64,000 nt of DNA from Hippasteria phrygiana (taxonomy: Eukaryota; Echinodermata; Asteroidea; Valvatida; Goniasteridae): contig JAZGUH010000451.1 of assembly GCA_037893225.1 (NCBI GenBank), forward strand, positions 2,498,001 to 2,562,000. Direction: 5' to 3'. The notes under the pieces are model-generated. The model saw only the letters and a list, made by a program, of their open reading frames with translations. It searched no databases and had not been told where the DNA came from. The translations under genes were made by a program, and so were the position numbers. Positions 33,203-42,466 of this stretch are shown in pieces (the first letter of the stretch is position 1; each line of letters opens with the position of its first letter).

Positions 33203-36200
33203 GGGAGTTTAACAAAACAAAAATGTGGACAATACAACTTTAACTAACAATTGGTCTGTGGTTATTTAAGTGTTGTTAAATTTCATGAAAAAACCTACTT
33301 CGATTCCCGTTTGTTGGGCAAATGGAATTCACCAGATGTTGGGTAAAAAAAGACTGTGTATAGTTGTACATGTAATATGCATGAAAGTTGGATAAATTAT
33401 TACATGAACATACGTCGATGGGCGTAACGAATTCCCAGCGCATTGTTTTCTTAACCTCACAGCCGGGTGTAGCATGAATTTCAGTCTCTATGAAATCCGG
33501 ACTCATTGCCAGTATTGCGTATGCTTAGGTGGAGATAATAAGGAGAGTGACGGGCACGTGAGAGGGTTTAAGCTACAATAGGAAAATGGAGTCCGATTTT
33601 CATAGGAGTCTGATTTTCATATGACACTGTTTTTTTCAAAGCTGTGTTTTATATGTATGTCTAGTGCATGACATATGTGACGGGACAAGAATTATGAAGT
33701 CATCAACTGTATGTTTTAAATACCAAAGTCCTTGTAAGTCACCCACACTTTCCATATTGGGAAATGCTAATTGTTTCTGATTGGTCAAATTAGTTTGTGC
33801 ACTGTTGTATGGCAAAGAGCAGTTGTACATGGGGCTCAATATGTATACAATGCGGTGCAGGGCAATGATTTAGGCAGTTGATTGCTTGATTCTCCAATGA
33901 TTAGGATAATTGAGAAAGCTCTTGATTATATTATGGGACAGATAATCATAAACTAAAGGCATGACAACTGTTCTTGATTTACTGTCTCCGATCACCAATA
34001 TGTTCTAGGGTCGGATCTACTTAGGATGAATAAGTTGCTCCACCCGCATTCGGATTCCGACTCCCCATTCCCAGCCCTATTCCCCTGGCCCTGCTTCTAT
34101 CGGTCTACTGGTCCTGTCCACGTCTCAAAAGTGGACAACTAAAAAACTCAAATTCTTACTACAAAAAAAACGATGTTCCGAAAGTGGATAACCCCGTCTT
34201 CAAATTTCCAGCTAGCAGAAATTGAGATTTTACAACTAGCAACACCCTTTGTTTACTTTGACGACTTTTCTTGGCGCCTCATAAGAAGACAACTAAAATT
34301 CCGCGGCTCCCCTGACGTTCCTTTGTGGCATACTATTCACCGCGAGTTTCCGGCTCAGCTCCCGCTCGCGCGCCCCGTTTACACCTGCTACACGGGCATT
34401 TATATTGGTTTACCCATTCTACTGTATGTCGTTGCGTGTTAATATTCTGTCTGGATTGGCCGTTTCATGAAATGTTATCAAAGATACTAGAAGGGGAAGA
34501 TAGGCCACTGCGTATCTTTTTGTACAGCGCCCGATGAAACACGATGACGTCATTATTTTTCGACTATGGGGAAGGGCGCCCCTAGCGAATGATAGGTAAA
34601 CGCGTGCGCAGCGGCTCCATACAGCATTGGGTGTAAAATGCGACCGGGATTTTCATTGATGAAGTAAAAACTTCACAAAGATGAAAAAATTAAGAGACAA
34701 ATAAAGGAATAAGTAAATGAATAAATAATATCACGGAGGTACCTCCATTATAATACATGTAGTTACGTGTTTTAGTTATCATAGTGATTTCTATAAATCA
34801 GGGAATGAGGCGATGAGACCGCGACCGGCCAATACATGCAAGCCAATTTAGGACTATAGTTTCTTTTCAAATGTGAAAACCAGATTGAAATATTGAGATA
34901 TTGGTTTTAAGTTGCATATTGTATTTATGTATTAAAATCGGTGTCAAAATAACTGCAAGACATCCGCAAACATGTTAGTACAACTTGGCACGTTTTAAAA
35001 AGTGCATTGCGACGATATAAGAGAAAATTGTACATGGTGGGGTGGCGGCCCCGCCCCCTCCGCGCTTTTCGCGCCGCTCTTAAGTTAATTAGTCTGATCT
35101 AAAATCACTCTTATGTTACATTTTCATTTTCAACAAGTACCAAGGCATCAGTAGAAACTGGTTTCATTTTCTCTTCTATCGTCGCGTTGCAACGTTATCA
35201 GGAAAAATGAACGGGAGGGGGTGACGGCAACGCCCCCCTCTGCGCTAATTACATGCTTTCTTAATTAGACTTTGCACCAAATATCTTTTTTTTTATATTC
35301 CATTTTTAATCACTTGACCGTCGGCTATCTATTAGTGAAGAAATTTGGGATGCACTCCAAATTTTAATTAAAATGAATGTTGGGGGTATAACAAGGGGCT
35401 CCCCCTCCTAAGGCACCACACGTGACACTTAAGAAATCACATTTTGAAGATGTCTCGGTCACTTCTACATGTTCCACCCTTCAAACCTTTTGCACATTTT
35501 TTAAAAATAAACCTTGCTGGGCTCCCGGACTATATATTTTGTTCTCACCCATAAGCAAACAAATACCTGTATTTGCAAGTCGTAGGTCCCACAAGCAAAA
35601 AAGAAGATTGCATAGGATTGCATAGAATACGCAGCCGAAGTTTTCTTACAAAGATGGTCGTCTTTGAGAGAGATATATTGGCTTCGCGGGAACATACTAA
35701 CATAGGTATTGAGGAACATAGGTATTGGGGAACATAGGTATGCACCCCATGTATCATTACTCTCTGCATTTCTTTAGCTTTTATATGCTACCTTTCACTG
35801 AAAGATTGGTCGAAAAATACATTATAGGACATGTACCTAGTAGCAGGTCACAAACAATTGTTAATTTTATTACAGTGAATGCGTGTACTTTTTTGAGTTC
35901 ATAAGAGCAGACTTTTATTCGAGTCACCAAAGTCCGAGGACGAGTACCCTCTCCCGAGTTCGAGTCCCGAGTCACAAAGGTCGAGTCCGAGTCTGAGTCA
36001 CGAGTCACCTTTAAGTACTGTACATTGGAAATTCATTTTGACATGTTTGAAAGTACTGCAGAAATCTAAACGTGGAAATATTTAAAAATTTTCACAGCTT
36101 CACTCTAATTGAATGAACTGGAAATACATGTACATGTACATGTATGTCAAATAAATCATACACTGTAAAAAGAAAAGATCTGTTATTTTACATCAAAAGT

Positions 36201-36907
36201 TATAGCAGCAGCGTCGCCAGACCTTTTGCTGTTTGTTATTTTTACATCAAATGCTGTAGAATATTTTTTGCAAGATTTGCGTAAAATAATTAGAAACTTC
36301 ATTCGTAAAATTATTTTTGTCTGTAAAAAGTTCTGTTATAGGTTCCCAGAAAGTTAATGCAAATTTACAGAAATGAATGAAGTAAAAACCAGAGTAAGTG
36401 GTTTATATTTGTCCCAACGCACGGCACAGCCGCTTGGCAAAAAGGGAATCTCCATTCCTTCTTAAATGGACGTTCAATTGCACGATCACACTTTGGGCGG
36501 CTCTGACCAATCGGATGAGGAATAATCAAGATGTTGTATGAAACAAATAATGAATGCAATGGAAGGAATATTGTTATTCGGGAACAGATCATGTGTCACC
36601 TCATGAAATGATTCTAACTATTGCACTCGCAAACATTCATTGTTTCAATACTAAACACGACTAGCTACGCAGCTATAGCTGATCGCATATCGCGGAGTTA
36701 CGGGTTTCCTATTTTACCCCATGCATGAAATTGTGGGCAACTAGCACGCGACTGAGTTGCTTCATACTGCAATACTCGTGATTTAAAGCATTTGTCTGGC
36801 AAGGCAACAACAGTCTGTGTGGGGAAAGGATAATCTGGTACCGAAAACTATGAAGCTTGTATTTACGTATTATCAAAATTATGTGGACGTACCTGATTTG
36901 ATAAAAA
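33203..36907. other. No gene seen
   Basis: Holds the interspersed repeat at 33,230-33,395, a short GGTATTGGGGAACATA repeat (35,695-35,742) and GAGTC-rich simple sequence (35,925-36,005). Open frames are short, mostly with non-ATG starts, and show no known domain. Confidence 0.4.
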
Positions 36908-37645
36908 AAACTTCTATGGAGGTTTAAAGTGGACATCTGCATTTTGTTTGTTAAAAAAGCAGAAAAGCAGATTGAACGTTTTGTAAAATGCCTTTTTCTA
37001 CTTTTCTGATAGCAAAAAGAGCAGATTGAACGTTTTGCCAAAATGCATTTTTCTACTTTTCTTCTACTAGAAACTGAGCCACTTGAATACTTTTGATGCT
37101 TGTCGGCCGCTCCAGTACCAAGGCGGAGTCACTTGGAACCGTCCATTTTTGGGGGGTACCCGAGTAGCCGACAAGCGTAGGCTCAGTTTCTGCTGACAGA
37201 AAAGCAAATGGCCCCTTTTGAATCGCCGTGGCAAAACTTTCACTCTGCTTTTCTGCTAGCGGTAAAGCAGATGTCCACTTTTGAACCGCCATGGCTACAA
37301 CGTTCGATCTGCTCTCTCGGAAAGCAGAAAAGTAAAAAATAGATTTGCTCGGAATGTTCGATCGGCTTTTCTAGTAGTAATAAAGCAGAAAAGCAGATGT
37401 CCCTTTTTGAACCAGCAGTGTAGGGTACAAATTTTGTTTTGCTTTTCTGCCAGCAGAAAAGTAGAACAATGCATTTGGCAAAATGTTTAATCTGCTTTTC
37501 TGCTAGCAAAACGTTCAATCTGCTTTTCTGCTAGCAGAAAAGTAGAAAAGTACACAAATGCATTTTACAAAACGTTCAATCTGCTTTTCTGTTATTTTTT
37601 TTCAGCAGAAAAGCAGATGTCCACTTTTGAACCTTCATAAACTTC
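36908..37645. mobile_element. Inverted-repeat element built of CTTTTCTGCTAGCAGAAAAG palindromes
   Basis: The left end AACTTCTATGGAGGTTTAAA plus GTGGACATCTGC is mirrored at the right by GCAGATGTCCACTTTTGAACC and TTCATAAACTT. Inside, the motif CTTTTCTGCTAGCAGAAAAG and its halves recur at least eight times, with AACGTTCAATCTGC and GCAAAATGC blocks between. Both strands therefore show spurious open frames. It looks like a foldback MITE. Confidence 0.65.
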
Positions 37646-37744
37646 CCTAATCAATATTTCAGAAACAAGCCAACCACCGCACGCAATTTGTTATGTGCGG
37701 CAAGTGATGTACGATTTGTAAGAATGTCACGGTGTACTACACTC

Positions 37745-37928
37745 TAAAAACACCCGGGTCAGATTTGACCCGGAAGGGTCATATCTGACCCGGAATCCGG
37801 GTTCTATTTGGTACAACCCTACCGGGTCAAAATGAACCGGAAAATTGGGTCACACCCTGTTGACCAGGAAAAGGGTCATAAGAGCTGACCTATTTCTGTG
37901 TCATACATAGTGTTTTATAGTGGGGTCA
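37745..37928. repeat. GGGTCA-rich repeat at the Polinton target site
   Basis: Blocks of GACCCGG and CCGGGTCA in both orientations crowd 37,755-37,830, with further GGGTCA at 37,846, 37,876 and 37,923. The Polinton target duplication GGTCA (37,924-37,928) is one of these words. Confidence 0.6.
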
Positions 37929-38167
37929 AGTAGTAAGGGAGATGCCGATTCTATGTCATTTTCTGTTTTTTCACTTTTCTCTCCAATTTTGCTGTAGGTA
38001 CATACGTCAAATTTTTTAAAAACAAAATCATAAACAAATCACCCAAAAATTTATCAAAATTTTGCTGTGTATATATACACCAAAATTAGCAATAAATCTA
38101 GAAAATAAAAAGTGCTTTTCATAGTCGAGAAGCGTACGAAACACCGGGGCGCGCCCCGGCGTTAAAG
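37929..38167 (+). repeat. Polinton left terminal inverted repeat
   Basis: 239 bases, matching the reverse complement of 53,197-53,435 with two substitutions (in the tracts near 38,015-38,035). It contains the 16-base palindrome CCGGGGCGCGCCCCGG next to its inner edge. In protein-primed systems the end is where the terminal protein primes synthesis. Confidence 0.97.
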
Positions 38168-38170
38168 ACA

Positions 38171-38216
38171 AAAAAAAAACCCTCATCTCTACACTCAGTA
38201 GAGATGAGGTTTTTTT
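38171..38216. terminator. Hairpin with A- and T-tracts inside the left repeat
   Basis: CCTCATCTCTAC (38,180-38,191) pairs with GTAGAGATGAGG (38,197-38,208) around a 5-base loop. It is flanked by eight A and eight T, which extend the stem. It lies about 100 bases beyond the stop of the leftward gene at 38,315. It may stop leftward transcription or help 3'-end formation. That role is inferred from shape and position only. Confidence 0.5.
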
Positions 38217-38314
38217 TGTGTTAAGTAGATCTACTATACTAAATTACAACTACTCTTCGCAAGGAGCGCTAGGCCTAGCCCCTAAACTCTCATAATCAGG
38301 AGGTCTCAAGAGCC

Positions 38315-38848
38315 TCACGTTAGAATCACGCCCATACTCTTTACATATTTGTAATCTAAAGTTGTAAGTTTTGCGATAAGATCTTTTTTTTCTTTCTCCA
38401 TTCTCTCGACAACTTTCTTTTCGACCTCATCGTCTATTTCTTTTTGATTTCTATCGGACTCTTCTCTCGCTTTAGTTTGAGTTCTAATAGCTTCTTTCAT
38501 TCCATAAAACTTTCTTAATTCGTCGTTAATCAAAGCAAATTCTTCGTGACTTACATCACCATCGTCTATAGCATGAGACACTAATTCATTTATCGTATTT
38601 AATTTTGTTTCGGCTACTACTCTAATCTCATCGTGTTTCTTGGCTTTACCTCTAAACTTTTTACTAAATCGTTTTAATACTAAACAGGTAATAATTTTAT
38701 TATACTTTTTGTGCAACCGTTCTCTCTTCTCTCTCTCGACGGCTATCTCTTTTTGCACTCGTTCGATTTTATTTAGCCTAAAGACTGAAGACTCAATCGT
38801 TTCACTCGGGACATCGGGCAATTTAGGGTAAATAGATTCTGCGGTCAT
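38315..38848 (-). CDS. Polinton coiled-coil protein (177 aa)
   Basis: Starts at ATG, preceded by TTTCGTTAAATAAAATG. The N-terminal third ends in a charged helix (ERVQKEIAVEREKRERLHKKY), then a short hydrophobic patch (IITCLVL), then KKHDEIRVVAETKLNTINELV and a long acidic/basic coiled coil to the C-terminus. From memory, related Polinton proteins have a longer hydrophobic stretch between the two helical parts, which would make this copy an internally shortened form. Function is unknown. A scaffold or membrane-associated virion component is conceivable. It is the last gene of the leftward block. Confidence 0.6.
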   Translation of the reverse strand: MTAESIYPKLPDVPSETIESSVFRLNKIERVQKEIAVEREKRERLHKKYNKIITCLVLKRFSKKFRGKAKKHDEIRVVAETKLNTINELVSHAIDDGDVSHEEFALINDELRKFYGMKEAIRTQTKAREESDRNQKEIDDEVEKKVVERMEKEKKDLIAKLTTLDYKYVKSMGVILT

Positions 38849-38869
38849 TTTATTTAACGAAACAAAATT

Positions 38870-39343
38870 TTATTTAATTTTTTTTTGCATGTATACGAGA
38901 ATCAAAGTACCAACACCTACCAATAACGCCCACACGTGTTCCGCCAACCAACCTACCGACTTACTCAATAGATTAAACAACCAACTCGCGATACTACCCA
39001 AAATACCCGGTAAAGCGATTAATAACTTACCCCCGAGCTTTTTTAGCAAATTAGCCAAGTTTTTTAAATGGTTACTTATCCAATCTTTCACGTTACCTCC
39101 GGGCTTAGGCGTAGGAGTAACAGGCTTAGGCGGAACCGGAGTCGGAGCTGCAGCAGCTGCTGCTGCAGCTCCGCCACCAACAGCCGCCACCAAAGAAGCA
39201 ACGATCGTACTTATAGCTAAAGCAAACGCGGCCAATACACTAACGACCGTCACACCCTGTTCTCGAAACAGAATTCTAATCTTTTCCCTTAGCGAGGTAT
39301 CTCTTTCTAATATTTTATTAATCGTTTCTTTGATTCTAGCGAA
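38870..39343 (-). pseudogene. Membrane-active C-terminal part of a Polinton structural protein, separated by a stop
   Basis: This is the continuation, in the same frame, of the gene ending at 39,344. It opens right after that TAA with FARIKETINKILERDTSL and EKIRILFREQGV. A hydrophobic segment with an alanine/glycine run, a Pro/Thr linker, an amphipathic KNLANLLKKLGGKLLIALPG stretch and a C-terminal hydrophobic helix ending in a basic tail follow. The only methionine lies seven codons from the end, so no ATG could start it separately. The composition suggests a membrane-disrupting or membrane-anchored virion protein. From memory, related elements carry both parts as one protein. Confidence 0.6.
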
Positions 39344-40237
39344 TTAATCATTCATGCTTAGTTCAAGGTCGCGCTTGAGACTTAATCTACTCTCTATTTC
39401 ATCTTCAATATCGTCTTGTTCTTTCATTAAGTCTTGCATCCCATTATCGGTTTCTACTACTTTGAGGGCTGTTTTTATTTCGGCGCGTCTATCGTATAGT
39501 TTACTCAGTTCGGCTAAATTTAATTCGGCATTACCGCTCATGGTTTGTAGTTTGTTGTCTAAAGCTACAAGTTCTCTGTAATTTAGCCCCGCAGTTTGCG
39601 CTCGAGCATCTACCCCTTTTGGTTGAGGGGGAGGAATTGTATAACTATCGGTTCCAAAATCGGGCCCAAACATACTTTTTAAGTGATCGTGCAGATCGCC
39701 AGCTATATCAACTTGTCGTTTTGGAGTGACGTGGGTAGAAACAGCATCATCTATAAAGTCTTCCAATTCTTGTACTTCAAGTTCTTTTTTCGTTAATAAA
39801 CCCAGCTCTTCTCGTGTAAATAAAGTGGGTTTAACTCCAGAAACAGCGGCAATTCTTTTTATTAATGCGTTAATACCCACACATTTTTTGGGCTCGTTTT
39901 TATACGTCAGCAAGATATTGTCGTAGTAAATACCATCGTTTTCTTTATGAAATTTTTCATATCTTATATTCGTCGGTTTTTTATAACCTTTGTCTTGCAT
40001 AAAATCATAAAACGATTCTGCGTAACCAGTATTTATGCGACCAGAAATTTGAGCTAACCTATCAATCGCTTCATCCGCCGTTTGTGGGGGTGGAATCGAA
40101 AAAGCAGTCTCTTCATTATAGTTGTCCCATTCAAAACCATCGGCATCATCGGCATCTTGAAAATCATCATCAGCATCATTTTGTTCGTCTTCTCGACCCA
40201 AGTCATCCATAGGTATAAATTCTCCACCTTCAGCCAT
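39344..40237 (-). CDS. Polinton structural protein, N-terminal part (297 aa)
   Basis: Starts at ATG (MAEGGEFIPMDD) with TATAAAATG context. Residues 12-45 are strongly acidic (Asp/Glu). A folded segment follows, around SGRINTGYAESFYDFM and GYKKPTNIRYE, then a helical region ending in DDIEDEIESRLSLKRDLELS. It ends at TAA (39,344-39,346), after which the same frame continues for 157 codons with the membrane-active part. Function is not known. The acidic head, helical body and hydrophobic tail suggest a minor virion protein linking core and membrane. This is inference. Confidence 0.6.
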   Translation of the reverse strand: MAEGGEFIPMDDLGREDEQNDADDDFQDADDADGFEWDNYNEETAFSIPPPQTADEAIDRLAQISGRINTGYAESFYDFMQDKGYKKPTNIRYEKFHKENDGIYYDNILLTYKNEPKKCVGINALIKRIAAVSGVKPTLFTREELGLLTKKELEVQELEDFIDDAVSTHVTPKRQVDIAGDLHDHLKSMFGPDFGTDSYTIPPPQPKGVDARAQTAGLNYRELVALDNKLQTMSGNAELNLAELSKLYDRRAEIKTALKVVETDNGMQDLMKEQDDIEDEIESRLSLKRDLELSMND

Positions 40238-40262
40238 TTTATAAAGTCGTATATTTTATATT

Positions 40263-40475
40263 TTACGTAGTATTTACCACATTCTGAGGAATTACTCCTT
40301 GACTCACCAACCAAGTCTGAGTAGCTAGAGCGCTACCTACCGTAGCGGTGATTTTAACCGTATCTTCTACGTCTAACTTTCCTAAATCGGCGGGCTTAAT
40401 TTTCAAAAGTTTTTTACTCAACAAACTCAACACAGCGCCGTGATAAAGAGTATTTGCAACGTTCTTAGTATCCAT
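40263..40475 (-). CDS. Small Polinton protein (70 aa)
   Basis: ATG start with AGTAAAATGG context. The sequence contains SLLSKKLLKIKPADLGKLD and a mildly hydrophobic second half (TATVGSALATQTWLV). Its size, place and the KPADLGKLD phrase recall a short protein seen in related elements, from memory. Function is unknown. It lies 25 bases upstream of the 297-residue gene on the same strand, as part of the compact leftward block. Confidence 0.55.
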   Translation of the reverse strand: MDTKNVANTLYHGAVLSLLSKKLLKIKPADLGKLDVEDTVKITATVGSALATQTWLVSQGVIPQNVVNTT

Positions 40476-40506
40476 TTTACTTGTACAAACATTTAATTTT
40501 TTTTAT

Positions 40507-40926
40507 TTATTCCATTTCTAATAGCTCTTCAACTTTAGGGGTTACGCTCGTAAAGTGTACTTTTTGCTGCGGATCTACAGCGTCTTCCGCCGGTTTACTC
40601 TTTTTAAACGCGAGATATCCAATTCCTAAAACAGCCAAACCAACTATCGCGTATCCCCAGCTCGGAATGTCTCTCATCGTTAGCGAAGCCATCAGCTGGG
40701 GAGCTTCTTCTTCTTCTATACTTTGCATTTTTTGTATTTGTTCTTTCATCTTTCTGTTTCTTTCGGCCAGTCTTTTACCTTGCTCTACTCTTTTAGGGTC
40801 TTTTACTCTCTTTTTTGTGACTCTCGCTAGAGCCGGCTGAGCCGGCTGTTCGGGAGGTTGGGGAGTCTCTTGGGGAGGCTGAGGAGTCTCTGCTACTTGA
40901 TCCGTCGCTGTCGTTTCTGGATTCAT
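40507..40926 (-). CDS. Polinton single-pass membrane protein (139 aa)
   Basis: ATG start preceded by ATTACTATAAAAG, nearly the same leader as the polymerase gene. A Pro/Gln-rich head (residues 1-33) and a basic, coiled segment (KKRVKDPKRVEQGKRLAERN) lead to a membrane helix (about residues 90-107, WGYAIVGLAVLGIGYLAF) and an acidic tail. Its first 134 bases overlap the 3' end of the 229-residue gene in another frame. Such small one-helix proteins are common in Polinton virion gene blocks. The role is unknown. Confidence 0.55.
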   Translation of the reverse strand: MNPETTATDQVAETPQPPQETPQPPEQPAQPALARVTKKRVKDPKRVEQGKRLAERNRKMKEQIQKMQSIEEEEAPQLMASLTMRDIPSWGYAIVGLAVLGIGYLAFKKSKPAEDAVDPQQKVHFTSVTPKVEELLEME

Positions 40927-41482
40927 CTTTTATAGTAATACTACTATTATTTGTTGTTGTATTTGTACTACTACTATCTACCTGTAAATGTTTAGTCGTG
41001 ATCAACATAGCCACCAAAGGAGATAAATAAACCCCATAATTATAATGCACTTCACAAAGTAAACTGGACAAGCTGCTAGAAATAACGGGATCTTTTTCTA
41101 AGTCGTTGATAAGGGCTTCTTCAGAATCTAAACAAAGTTTATAACCGAATGGCGAAGCCAGCGGCAAAGTCGCGCCTAAAGCTTTTGCGTAAAGGGTCAA
41201 CACGCAACCTCCCAAACTGACTATCATTTCTTTACCGAGCTTGGCTTCGTATCTTTTATACAACTTGTCTTGTTTTTCCGCGGTCAAGCTCTCTATTTCA
41301 TTAACCGAGTATTCTTTACCAAAATATTTTTTAGAATCGCCACCAGCAACTACGCCTAAAAGTCTATTTTTAGGATCTGGAGACTCGTTCGTCGTCGCTA
41401 AGCTATGCGCTATGGGCGTAGCAGCTACTGTTGGATGAGGTTCTTGAGATAACGTGCTTAGAGATTCTATCGATTTGCTCAT
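40793..41482 (-). CDS. Conserved Polinton protein of unknown function (229 aa)
   Basis: Starts at ATG in TTTTAAATG context. The core (residues about 36-165) reads GVVAGGDSKKYFGKEYS, EKQDKLYKRYEAKLG and LSSLLCEVHYNYGVYLSPLVAML and appears to be a folded helical domain. The last 60 residues are Ser/Thr-rich low complexity and overlap the next gene. The head contains PTVAATP, which echoes PTVVATP in the 510-residue protein. I recall similar cores in other Polinton-like elements but know no assigned role. Confidence 0.55.
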   Translation of the reverse strand: MSKSIESLSTLSQEPHPTVAATPIAHSLATTNESPDPKNRLLGVVAGGDSKKYFGKEYSVNEIESLTAEKQDKLYKRYEAKLGKEMIVSLGGCVLTLYAKALGATLPLASPFGYKLCLDSEEALINDLEKDPVISSSLSSLLCEVHYNYGVYLSPLVAMLITTKHLQVDSSSTNTTTNNSSITIKDESRNDSDGSSSRDSSASPRDSPTSRTAGSAGSSESHKKESKRP

Positions 41483-41597
41483 TTAAAATAGAACTATATT
41501 TTTTAATCTTATTTCTACAAGACATATAATCGTAAGAAAATAAAGATAAGTTGATGGCTATTACTAGTTTTAATAATAGGTCTAGATATTCTATCAT
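41403..41597 (-). CDS. Possible 64-aa membrane protein
   Basis: ATG start. Residues 5-22 (LDLLLKLVIAINLSLFSY) form a plausible membrane helix, followed by a basic helical part. It overlaps the start of the 229-residue gene by 80 bases. It could be real or a chance frame. The packed layout of the element and lack of another gene between it and the repeat array favour it slightly. Confidence 0.35.
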   Translation of the reverse strand: MIEYLDLLLKLVIAINLSLFSYDYMSCRNKIKKYSSILNEQIDRISKHVISRTSSNSSCYAHSA

Positions 41598-41602
41598 ATT
41601 TT

Positions 41603-41792
41603 ATAGATGACTAGATAATCTAACAGTTATCTATAGATCATCTAACAGTTATCTAATAGTTATCTAATAGTTATCTAATAGCTATCTAACAGTTATCTAA
41701 TAGTTATCTAATAGTTATCTAACAGTTATCTATAAATCATCTAACAGTTATCTATAAATCATCTAATAGTTATCTAATAGATCATCTATAGA
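41603..41792. repeat. 11-bp iteron-like array TATCTAATAGT
   Basis: About fifteen imperfect copies of (A/T)TATCTAA(T/C)AGTT, some shortened to ATCATCTA, fill the space between the ATPase stop and the next gene. It is the only long non-coding stretch in the leftward block. It could be an expanded microsatellite or a protein-binding array. Confidence 0.85.
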
Positions 41793-42422
41793 TCAACTAT
41801 AGATCAACTGCCAACAGACTGGAGGATCAGTTTTTACCAATAATTTACTAAAAGGCACATCTCTTAAAATCTTCTTAATTTTGGATCTTTCTTCTAAAGG
41901 CACCGCATCATTTTCATCGAGACATTGATCGAAACTATTTTTATCTTTGCAATAGAACAATACGACAAATGCAGTTTGAGCTCTAAAATCTGTCATTACG
42001 CAATTATACTTTTGAGTCATCAACCAACAGTAGTGATTGTCGTGCCTACCGCTAAACGCCAATTTCGTTAAAACGCAAGTGTTTTTCCCGAACGCCGCCT
42101 TACGATATTTTATTTCTTGTTCCGAGCTACAATCGTCTATCAAAAATAGAATGTGCGATCCTTTAAATCGAGCTCTATACAATTCTAAAGCTTCGTTGAG
42201 AGACACCTTTTCTACCTCTAAATCGCATAGGTATATCTCGGGATCTAACCACAACCAAGATCTCTCGCGATAAGTCTTGTTGTTGCTTAACGTAGGACAA
42301 ATAACTACGATATTTTCAAAGTGATCTTTATACTCAGTTTCTAATAGATCTAAAATATATTTAGTTTTACCCGAATTAGTCCTACCGCATATTAGCGCGC
42401 AGTGTGGTGCTTTTGGAAACAT
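41793..42422 (-). CDS. FtsK/HerA-type genome-packaging ATPase (A32-like)
   Basis: Would pump the element genome into capsids. The Walker A motif GRTNSGKT is at residues 13-20 and Walker B ILFLIDD at 91-97. A GRH...CWLMTQ stretch (about residue 130) fits the downstream sensor region of A32-like enzymes. At 209 residues it has the compact size usual for Polinton packaging ATPases. The ATG start is clear, and the frame is unbroken although the capsid gene just upstream is frameshifted. It is on the minus strand directly after the major capsid gene (42 bases). The array at 41,603-41,792 follows its stop. Confidence 0.9.
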   Translation of the reverse strand: MFPKAPHCALICGRTNSGKTKYILDLLETEYKDHFENIVVICPTLSNNKTYRERSWLWLDPEIYLCDLEVEKVSLNEALELYRARFKGSHILFLIDDCSSEQEIKYRKAAFGKNTCVLTKLAFSGRHDNHYCWLMTQKYNCVMTDFRAQTAFVVLFYCKDKNSFDQCLDENDAVPLEERSKIKKILRDVPFSKLLVKTDPPVCWQLIYS

Positions 42423-42466
42423 GCTTATTTAGGCTTATTTAATAGTAAGGTAGATAATTTACTCTT

